Assembly: GCA_021818075.1 (NCBI GenBank)
Contig: JAKAFD010000013.1
Span: 4,211-16,982, forward strand
Direction: 5' to 3'
Source of the DNA: a bacterium
GTDB taxonomy: Bacteria > Patescibacteriota > Patescibacteriia > Patescibacteriales > Patescibacteriaceae
DNA: 12,772 bases
Both the position numbers and the translations under genes were made by a program. This document shows positions 1 to 6,003 of this stretch, piece by piece. Every line of letters begins with the position of its first letter. Within the stretch, counting starts at the first letter, position 1. The notes under the pieces were generated by a model. It was not told where the DNA came from. It did no database searches and was given only the letters and a program-made list of their open reading frames with translations.

Positions 1-1838
1 CGCTTCATGCCGCTGGACTCAAACTGGAAAACGCCGGTGGTCTCGCCTTTTTGAAACAAATCGTAAGTCTTGGGGTCGGTTAATGGAATCTTGTCCATGT
101 CCAGTTCCAGACCGCGGGTGTTTTTAATGATGCGGATGGCCGATTCAATAATGGTTAAGTTTTTCAAACCCAGAAAATCCATTTTCAAGAGGCCCAAATC
201 TTCGGTCGGGTGCAGAGAATATTGCGAGACAATGGTTTTGTCGGAGGAAGAAGCATATTGCACCGGTACATTTTCCGTCAGCGGATCTTTGGTAATCAAA
301 ATACCGCAGGCGTGAATGGAAGCATGGCGCGCCACGCCTTCCAGCTTCAGGGCATAATCCACAATCCGCTTGGCATCGGGATTTTTGTAGGCCTCTTGAA
401 ATTCCGCCACCTCGGCCAAAGATTTGGCCAGTGTCATAAACATCGGGATGGTCTTGGCCAGTTTGTCGCAAAAATCATAAGGATAATCCAGCACGCGGCC
501 GACATCGCGTACCGCCGCCCGCGCCGCCATGGTCCCGAAAGTGATAATCTGCGCCACATGGTCTTCGCCGTATTTGGCCTGCACATATTTAATGACATCA
601 TCGCGACGGATATCGGCAAAATCCATATCAATATCCGGCATGGAAATACGGTCCGGATTAAGAAAGCGTTCAAACAGCAAATCGTATTTAATCGGGCAAA
701 TGTCGGTGATGCCCAGCGAGTAGCAAACGAGCGAACCGGCCGCCGAGCCGCGGCCCGGTCCGACCACGATTTTATTATTCTTGGCCCAGTTGACGAAGTC
801 GGCCACAATCAAAAAATAGCTGGGCCAGCCCATGCGTTCAATTACCGATAATTCATAATCCAGCCGTTCACGATAAATCGGCTCAATCTCGTTATAACTT
901 TTGCCGTAGCGCTTAAGCAAACCGGTTTCGGCCAAATGCCGTAAATAACTATTACCATCAAAACCCGCCGGCACCTCAAAATGAGGCAGCTGGATTTTAC
1001 CTAATTCAATTTCTATGTTGCAGGCCTCGGCAATTTTTACTGTATTACTAATAGCTTCGGGCGTGGCTTTAAAAATCTCTTCCATTTTATGCCCGGGAAT
1101 CAAAGAGTAATCGCCGCCGATATAACTCAAGCGATTGGTTTCGTCTTTCTTAACTTTATTTTGCAGACAGACTAAAATATCCTGCGCTTCGTCGTCTTCT
1201 TTATTAACATAATGCGCGTCATTGGTGGCAATTAAGGGCAGCTGTAATTCTTCGGCTAAAGCAATTAAATGTTGATTAACCATCGCCTGCTCGGGCAAAT
1301 TGGGATGGTGTTGAATTTCCAAATAAAAGTTGCCCGCGCCGAATAAATCCGCGTATTGCCTAAGGCGCGTTTTGGCTTCCGCCAGCTTGTCCCTGATAAT
1401 CAGGCTCGCGATTTCGCCTCCCAGACAGGCCGTGCTGGCGATTAAACCCTCGTGGTATTGGACTAAAGCTTCCCAGTCAATTCTGGGCTTGTAATAATAG
1501 CCTTCCAAATGTCCCAGCGAAGTGAGCTTGATTAAATTTTTATAACCCTGATAATTCTTGGCTAAGAGCAGCAAATGGTAGCTCATCTTTTCGCCGCGGG
1601 CATAAGTCCGGTTAAATCGGGAGTCGCTGGCCACATAAGCCTCCATGCCGATAATCGGTTTGACGCCGGCTTTGATGGCTTTCTGATAAAATTCAATGGC
1701 GCCGTACATAACGCCGTGGTCAGTTAAGGCGATGGCGTTGGCTCCGTCATTTTTGGCAAATTTAATAATGTCGTCAATTTGCGATAAACCGTCTAAGAGC
1801 GAATAGTGGCTGTGAACATGCAAGTGAACAAAAGACAT
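1..1838 (-). CDS. dnaE: DNA polymerase III subunit alpha, N-terminal 612 residues (cut by left edge)
   Basis: Catalytic subunit of the replicative DNA polymerase (C-family). The open frame runs from ATG at 1838 off the left edge with no stop, so about half of a typical protein of over 1,000 residues is seen. Residues 4-11 (VHLHVHSH) and TDHG near residue 40 mark the N-terminal PHP domain, with its metal-binding histidines kept. The polymerase domain shows GRGSAAGS near residue 360, then PDIDMDF near 402 with two of the catalytic aspartates. KMDFLGL near 552 supplies the expected third. These positions match E. coli D401, D403 and D555 closely, so this is a DnaE1-type enzyme. No Shine-Dalgarno motif precedes the ATG. 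A terminator and a possible promoter lie just upstream, so it may be transcribed apart from murE. Nothing seen is broken. Identification is firm. Confidence 0.97.
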   Translation of the reverse strand, partial: MSFVHLHVHSHYSLLDGLSQIDDIIKFAKNDGANAIALTDHGVMYGAIEFYQKAIKAGVKPIIGMEAYVASDSRFNRTYARGEKMSYHLLLLAKNYQGYKNLIKLTSLGHLEGYYYKPRIDWEALVQYHEGLIASTACLGGEIASLIIRDKLAEAKTRLRQYADLFGAGNFYLEIQHHPNLPEQAMVNQHLIALAEELQLPLIATNDAHYVNKEDDEAQDILVCLQNKVKKDETNRLSYIGGDYSLIPGHKMEEIFKATPEAISNTVKIAEACNIEIELGKIQLPHFEVPAGFDGNSYLRHLAETGLLKRYGKSYNEIEPIYRERLDYELSVIERMGWPSYFLIVADFVNWAKNNKIVVGPGRGSAAGSLVCYSLGITDICPIKYDLLFERFLNPDRISMPDIDMDFADIRRDDVIKYVQAKYGEDHVAQIITFGTMAARAAVRDVGRVLDYPYDFCDKLAKTIPMFMTLAKSLAEVAEFQEAYKNPDAKRIVDYALKLEGVARHASIHACGILITKDPLTENVPVQYASSSDKTIVSQYSLHPTEDLGLLKMDFLGLKNLTIIESAIRIIKNTRGLELDMDKIPLTDPKTYDLFQKGETTGVFQFESSGMK

Positions 1839-1850
1839 GTCTATTTATTT

Positions 1851-1884
1851 AAAAAACCCTAAAACAATTATAAAGTTTGAGGGT
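1851..1884 (-). terminator. Intrinsic terminator between murE and dnaE
   Basis: Read on the minus strand, ACCCT (1884-1880) pairs with AGGGT (1860-1856). After one mismatch, AAAC pairs with GTTT around a 9-base loop. A run of T follows (1855-1851), then AT-rich sequence. The position just after the murE stop fits a terminator for murE. The stem is modest, so read-through into dnaE is plausible. Confidence 0.6.
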
Positions 1885-1896
1885 GTTAATTTACAA
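1867..1896 (-). promoter_or_regulatory. Possible dnaE promoter inside the terminator loop
   Basis: On the minus strand a perfect TATAAT (1872-1867) lies 18 bases after TTGTAA (1896-1891), a four-of-six match to the -35 consensus. Transcription would start about 22 bases before the dnaE ATG. The -10 box sits in the loop of the murE terminator, so the two signals share the same DNA. The -35 box is weak and AT-rich DNA gives chance matches. Confidence 0.4.
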
Positions 1897-1905
1897 AATT
1901 AAAAA

Positions 1906-3351
1906 TTATAAAATTCTTTTTAACTCTTCTCTTACTACCGCTCTATCGTCCCAAGGAATCTTTTTGCCGCCTTTGACGCAAATCGCCTGTTCGCTGCCTT
2001 TGCCGGTGATTAACACGATGTCATTAGGCGAAGCTAAAGACAGAGCTTTGATGATAGCCTGGCGCCGATCAATTATTTTGAACAGCGTTTCATCTAAAAC
2101 TTTACCGGACTTTTCCGCGCCCAAAGACACCTGGTCAATAATAATTTGCGGGTCGTCGTCATAGGGGTCTTCGTCGGTGACAATAACCGTATCCGCCTGC
2201 TCGCCGGCAATTTTGCCCAGCACCGGCCGGCGCGCTACATCACGGCCGCCGCCGGCCGAACCCAAGACGTGAATCACCCGTTCATGCGGCAATAATTTGA
2301 TAGTTTCATAAAGTTTCTCCACCGCCCGGGGCTCAAAAGCATAATCAACAATGACGGTAAATGGCTGACCCTCGTTAATCTGCTCCAAACGGCCCGGTAT
2401 GCCCCAAACCGCCTCCAAGCCTCTCTTCATCTGGTCTATGGACAAGCCCTGGGAATAACCGACCGCCGCCGCATTCAGCGAATTAGCCACATTAAAACCG
2501 CCCAGCAATTTCAGGTTAATCGGTTCGTCTTTATAGCATTGGCCGTCAAAACACAGCACAAATCTGGTGCCTTCACGGCTGATGGCCGGACTGGAGGCAA
2601 TTAAACGGTGGAAATTATGGTCTTTGGCGGCGAAATCTTCGTCTTTGATTTCCAGCGGCACTTTCGGCGTAATGGTATATTCAATCTTGGTTTCCGACCA
2701 AAAATTAAGGAAATGGTCTTTATATTCGTCGTCGCCGTTAACGATAATGGTTTTCTTAATGCGGTTTAAGCTTAATTTTTTAATGCCCGCTTCCACTTTT
2801 TTAACGCGGCGCTCGTTATCGGCATATTTAGTCTTGCAATCCTTTAAATGGGCAAACAGCATGCCCTTAGCCTCCTGGTAGGCTTCAAAACTGCCGTGCG
2901 CTTCAATATGCTCCGGATACAAACCGGTAAAGACTAAAATGTCATAATTGATAAAACGATGGCGGTATTGAATAATGCCCTCGGAAGAGGTTTCAATCAC
3001 CGCGTAGTGGCATTTATTTTTAACCATCTTGTGCATCATTTTGAAAGTGAACAAGCGTCCAACCATGGTCATTTTTTTGTTGTTCAGCCATTCCTGATTG
3101 CCGTCGCAAAACATGGCGGTGGAAGTATAACCGACTTTATAACCCGCCTCTTTCAGCATTTTGGCCACCAGATAAACGCTGGTGGTTTTGCCGGTGGTGC
3201 CGGTAATGCCGATAACAATTAATTTCTGGCTGGGCCAGCGATAAATTAAATTGCCCAGCACTCCCCAGGAAAAATGATAAATCGGCCACAGATAGTTCCA
3301 GATTTTTTCCGGAATAATTTTTTTTAGCTTGTGCAGTAGTTTGTCAAACAT
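1906..3351 (-). CDS. murE: MurE-like Mur ligase without the N-terminal domain
   Basis: ATP-dependent amide ligase of the Mur family, expected to add the third residue of the peptidoglycan stem peptide to UDP-MurNAc-dipeptide in the cytoplasm. The 481-residue protein has a hydrophobic stretch at about residues 20-38, then the P-loop GTTGKTT at 51-57. AKGMLF carries the lysine that is carbamylated in Mur ligases. The C-terminal domain shows VDYAFEP and GGGRD..RRP. The roughly 90-residue N-terminal domain of standard MurE is absent, as I recall for patescibacterial homologues. VDYAFEP replaces the usual VDYAHTP, and DEDPYDDDP stands where the DNPR substrate motif is expected, so the third amino acid cannot be predicted. 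I chose ATG at 3351; an in-frame TTG at 3381 lies within heptamer repeats and has no Shine-Dalgarno. It follows a FemAB-type cell-wall gene. The Mur ligase family is certain; MurE rather than another Mur ligase is likely. Confidence 0.85.
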   Translation of the reverse strand: MFDKLLHKLKKIIPEKIWNYLWPIYHFSWGVLGNLIYRWPSQKLIVIGITGTTGKTTSVYLVAKMLKEAGYKVGYTSTAMFCDGNQEWLNNKKMTMVGRLFTFKMMHKMVKNKCHYAVIETSSEGIIQYRHRFINYDILVFTGLYPEHIEAHGSFEAYQEAKGMLFAHLKDCKTKYADNERRVKKVEAGIKKLSLNRIKKTIIVNGDDEYKDHFLNFWSETKIEYTITPKVPLEIKDEDFAAKDHNFHRLIASSPAISREGTRFVLCFDGQCYKDEPINLKLLGGFNVANSLNAAAVGYSQGLSIDQMKRGLEAVWGIPGRLEQINEGQPFTVIVDYAFEPRAVEKLYETIKLLPHERVIHVLGSAGGGRDVARRPVLGKIAGEQADTVIVTDEDPYDDDPQIIIDQVSLGAEKSGKVLDETLFKIIDRRQAIIKALSLASPNDIVLITGKGSEQAICVKGGKKIPWDDRAVVREELKRIL

Positions 3352-3365
3352 AATATAATCAATGC

Positions 3366-3407
3366 AAAAGGCAAAAGGCAAAAATTAAAGTTAAAAATTA
3401 AAAATTT
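3366..3407. repeat. Degenerate 7-base tandem repeat before murE
   Basis: The plus strand reads as six successive 7-base units: AAAAGGC, AAAAGGC, AAAAATT, AAAGTTA, AAAATTA, AAAATTT. Each starts with an A run, so the period is 7 although the last bases drift. It lies just upstream of the chosen murE start and partly inside the alternative TTG-started frame, which argues against that longer start. Confidence 0.6.
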
Positions 3408-3411
3408 TATT

Positions 3412-3433
3412 CAATAAAAAGTCGCGTAGCGAC
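3412..3433 (-). terminator. Weak terminator-like hairpin between femAB gene and murE
   Basis: On the minus strand GTCGC, a three-base loop TAC, and GCGAC form a perfect five-pair GC-rich stem (3433-3421), followed at once by TTTTT and AT-rich DNA. It lies 41 bases after the end of the FemAB-type gene. The stem is short for an efficient terminator, so it may only attenuate transcription into murE. Confidence 0.45.
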
Positions 3434-3439
3434 ACCTTA

Positions 3440-3467
3440 CTTTTGATTTCTGAATCTTGAATTTTGA
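3440..3467. repeat. Second 7-base tandem repeat on the other side of the hairpin
   Basis: Four consecutive units read CTTTTGA, TTTCTGA, ATCTTGA and ATTTTGA, each ending in TGA at 7-base spacing. The array ends eight bases before the stop codon of the FemAB-type gene. With the A-rich heptamers at 3366-3407 it flanks the GTCGC hairpin, so nearly the whole spacer is built from 7-base units. Confidence 0.55.
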
Positions 3468-3474
3468 CCTTATT

Positions 3475-4437
3475 TTACAAAGCCCGGCGGACTTTTCTTA
3501 ACAACTTATATACCCTATAATATACTGGTTTAAAGACTAAATCAAATGTCCCGGCGTAAGTCAATTTCTGACCGCCGAAACCCTCTTTGAAACGGCTGAC
3601 ACCCGGCCATTTTACCTCGTCAATGCCGTAAAAATCATAGTATTTCAGTCCTTGGTCTTTAGCTAGGTTAATAACTTGCCAATGCAACAGATAAGGCGCC
3701 ATCAACTGGCGCTGGCTGTCAGCGGAAGCGCCGTGCACATAAGTGGCGGTGTCGCCATAATTGGCCACGATAGCCATGGCCAAAACCTCGCCCTGATAAA
3801 CGGCCTGCCACAATTCTATAAATGATAAAGCCAGCAGCCGTTCGTAATATTTTCGGCCATGCAGTTTGAAAGCGTCGCGCCGGCCGGTGGCGCTTATTAG
3901 CCGCCACCAGGCGGCTTTGTCTTGATCGGTGGCCCGGCCATGGGTAATCTCCACGCCTTTTTTCTCGGCCAAACGAATATTATAGCGCGTTTTGGGGTGC
4001 ATGGCGCTTAACAGTTCCGCCGCGCTTTTGCTTAAATCAATTAATAGGGTTTGGCGCGGCTGAATCTCAATCGTCGGCCGCAAATTATTAGCCGCCGAAA
4101 TTTCCGCCGGTTCCAGACGCCAAAACATCGCTCCTTCTTTTTTGGCTAAGCTACGAATGTCCGCAGATAATTTTTCCATTATGGCCGGCCGTCGTTCCAG
4201 CGCTAAAGCCGCATCAATGATCGGGCCGCGCGGCGAATAAAAATAAGTCAGCCCCAGCGGCAAAACTTTTTTCAGCAAACTGACCGCCGCCACTAAACGA
4301 CCGCCATCAACTAAACCCCACCGCCAAACTTGACCCAAATTAAAATCGCCCCACTCCCAGCTTTGCAGGAACTGAGCGTGAGGCTCGGAGGCGACAAAAG
4401 CCTCCAACCGATTTTTATCAAGAGTTATTAAATCCAT
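3475..4437 (-). CDS. FemAB/FemX-type peptidoglycan bridge aminoacyltransferase
   Basis: Member of the FemAB family, which transfers amino acids from aminoacyl-tRNA to the peptide side chain of lipid II or its UDP precursor to build the interpeptide bridge; it would act in the cytoplasm or at the inner membrane face. The 320-residue length is usual for the short form, which has two acyltransferase-fold (GNAT) lobes and lacks the helical arm of staphylococcal FemA. Family motifs are visible: QSWEWGDF (25-32), SPRGPI (68-73), TRYNIRLAEKKGV (150-162), HGASADSQRQLMAPYLL (235-251) and YYDFYGI followed by FKEGFGG (266-289). ATG at 4437 starts 10 bases after the ruvA stop, with no Shine-Dalgarno. Its place before the MurE-like gene fits a shared role in peptidoglycan precursor synthesis. 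The amino acid it adds cannot be read from sequence. Confidence 0.85.
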   Translation of the reverse strand: MDLITLDKNRLEAFVASEPHAQFLQSWEWGDFNLGQVWRWGLVDGGRLVAAVSLLKKVLPLGLTYFYSPRGPIIDAALALERRPAIMEKLSADIRSLAKKEGAMFWRLEPAEISAANNLRPTIEIQPRQTLLIDLSKSAAELLSAMHPKTRYNIRLAEKKGVEITHGRATDQDKAAWWRLISATGRRDAFKLHGRKYYERLLALSFIELWQAVYQGEVLAMAIVANYGDTATYVHGASADSQRQLMAPYLLHWQVINLAKDQGLKYYDFYGIDEVKWPGVSRFKEGFGGQKLTYAGTFDLVFKPVYYRVYKLLRKVRRAL

Positions 4438-4447
4438 GCTGGCTTGG

Positions 4448-5011
4448 TTAACGCCCTAAATATTTTAAAGCCGCTTTAATGCGTTCGCCGCTATCGGTAG
4501 TTTGTTTATCAATTTGGCCCAAAGCTTCGCGCGCCTCGGCCAGTGAATAACCCAGCGCCACCAAGGCTTCCAATTCCTCGCCTTTGATTTGACCGGCCGC
4601 GCCGGCCGCCGGCGCCAGATAATCAACTTTATTTTTCAATTCCACCACCAGCCGTTCGGCGGTTTTGGCGCCCACGCCGGAAACCTTGGTCAGTAAATTA
4701 AAATTGCCCATGGCAATGGCCGATTTCAATTCCTCTACCGAGGCTACAGCTAAAATCGCCAGAGCCGACTTGGGACCAATGCCCGACACCGTTAACAGCA
4801 GTTCAAAAAATTCCAATTCTTCCAAAGTGGTAAAGCCGTAAAGCGCCGTGCCATCTTCTTTGACTTGATGATAAATATAAATGGCCGCCGTGGCCCCCAA
4901 CTCGCTGATTAATTTGGGCGCGGCAAAAACTTTATAACCGACGTCATTAACGACCAGGATTATATAATTCGCCCGTTTAACTAAAACTTTTCCCGAGAGA
5001 TAAGCTAACAT
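4448..5011 (-). CDS. ruvA: Holliday junction branch migration protein RuvA
   Basis: RuvA binds four-way DNA junctions as a tetramer or octamer and loads the RuvB motor for branch migration in recombinational repair. The 187-residue protein is complete and near the usual 190-200. An OB-fold domain occupies about residues 1-62. Two helix-hairpin-helix motifs follow, TVSGIGPKSALAIL (74-87) and KVSGVGAKTAERLVVELKNKV (109-129), which contact DNA backbone. An alanine- and glycine-rich linker (133-141) leads to a small helical C-terminal domain (about 144-187) that in the family binds RuvB. It starts 8 bases after the NIF3 gene and ends 10 bases before the FemAB-type gene, so co-transcription is likely. 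ruvB and ruvC are not in the window. No Shine-Dalgarno is seen before the ATG. Confidence 0.95.
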   Translation of the reverse strand: MLAYLSGKVLVKRANYIILVVNDVGYKVFAAPKLISELGATAAIYIYHQVKEDGTALYGFTTLEELEFFELLLTVSGIGPKSALAILAVASVEELKSAIAMGNFNLLTKVSGVGAKTAERLVVELKNKVDYLAPAAGAAGQIKGEELEALVALGYSLAEAREALGQIDKQTTDSGERIKAALKYLGR

Positions 5012-5019
5012 GGATTAAT

Positions 5020-5970
5020 TTATTTGCGTTTTATCCTAATCAATCCCGAAACCGGAATAACTTTCACGCCCCGTTTTTCCACTTGGTCCAAAAATAGATT
5101 CATGCCCAGCGAGTCCGAAGCCATATGGCCGGCGATGACGACGTTCAAATGATATTTTTCCGCTTCCTTGCGGTGTTCCTCGCTCATATGCATGCCGATA
5201 ATCGTACCGATGCCGGCCTGCGCCATTTTTTCGTAAATATCTTTGGAGCCGGAAGTGCCGCCGGTAAATTCGGTCACGGCAATCTTGCCGCAGCTATGAT
5301 CTTCATGGCCGGCAAATAAGCGCGGTCCGGCTTTGATTTTCATTGCTTCCTTATATTCGGGAATGGTTTTTAACAAAGTTAGCAAGTCGCCGACCGTTTC
5401 CAGCCGCTTGGCATTTTTCTTTATTAAGTCAACCAAAAATTTCGCGCCCAGATTGTCGGCAATGGTGTGAGTGCACATTAAATCCAGTTTCAACACGCGA
5501 GCCATATCGCCGACACGGCTGTGGTTAACCGGCGAGATACCGCGCGACACTTCGGCGATGCGCGGCTTGATGACCGACTCGGCAATGTTAATCGGCACGC
5601 CGTAATCGGCCAAAATCTGGGCCTGCAAATGCATCACATCATGCAAATCGGCCAAAGCGACGCCGAGCGGATGATGGCCGATGACCAAATCAATATCGCC
5701 CAGTTTATCGGCCAAAAGCAACTCCGAACCGCCGATATCAATACCGCTCATTATTTTCTTGATTTGTGGTTTGCCGTTGTCAACCAGCACGCGGGTGTCG
5801 CTGTAAGGGTTGAATAATTTTTCCAAATCAAACTCTGCTTGTTTGTCTTTATTTAACTTATCGTATTGGTCTTTGGTGCGCGCCAAATATTTTTTAACGC
5901 GTTCGTTGCCGCGCAAATCGGCTTTAACGCCCAAAGCCACGGCCAGATTGTAAATATCCTTAGTTGTCAT
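5020..5970 (-). CDS. NIF3-family dinuclear metal protein (GTP cyclohydrolase 1 type 2-like)
   Basis: NIF3/DUF34 proteins form hexameric rings with a two-metal site in each subunit; the cellular reaction is unsettled. The 316-residue protein shows the likely metal-ligand motifs HHP (99-101), CTHTIADN (166-173), HMSEEH (261-266) and AGHMASDSLG (280-289). GIDIG (77-81) begins the core. The first 65 residues are a charged helical extension (RTKDQYDKLNKDKQAEFD at 31-48) that classical bacterial members lack, but I recall it from patescibacterial homologues. It starts 33 bases after the ileS stop and lies 8 bases before ruvA, suggesting one operon. No Shine-Dalgarno is visible. Family assignment is good; the substrate is unknown. 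Confidence 0.8.
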   Translation of the reverse strand: MTTKDIYNLAVALGVKADLRGNERVKKYLARTKDQYDKLNKDKQAEFDLEKLFNPYSDTRVLVDNGKPQIKKIMSGIDIGGSELLLADKLGDIDLVIGHHPLGVALADLHDVMHLQAQILADYGVPINIAESVIKPRIAEVSRGISPVNHSRVGDMARVLKLDLMCTHTIADNLGAKFLVDLIKKNAKRLETVGDLLTLLKTIPEYKEAMKIKAGPRLFAGHEDHSCGKIAVTEFTGGTSGSKDIYEKMAQAGIGTIIGMHMSEEHRKEAEKYHLNVVIAGHMASDSLGMNLFLDQVEKRGVKVIPVSGLIRIKRK

Positions 5971-6003
5971 ATTTTTTCACACGCGACAAGCAGCATGTAT
6001 AAA

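Noticed and set aside
210..851. Plus-strand open frame of 213 residues opposite dnaE
   Set aside because: Shadow of the dnaE coding strand: the minus frame has clear polymerase motifs throughout, and this frame shows no family motif and no promoter or ribosome binding site.
3352..3381. Longer murE start at TTG 3381
   Set aside because: The added ten residues are coded by heptamer repeats, and no ribosome binding site supports the TTG. ATG at 3351 is simpler.
3366..3467. CRISPR array
   Set aside because: The period is 7 bases with no spacers and the units are degenerate; no cas genes nearby.
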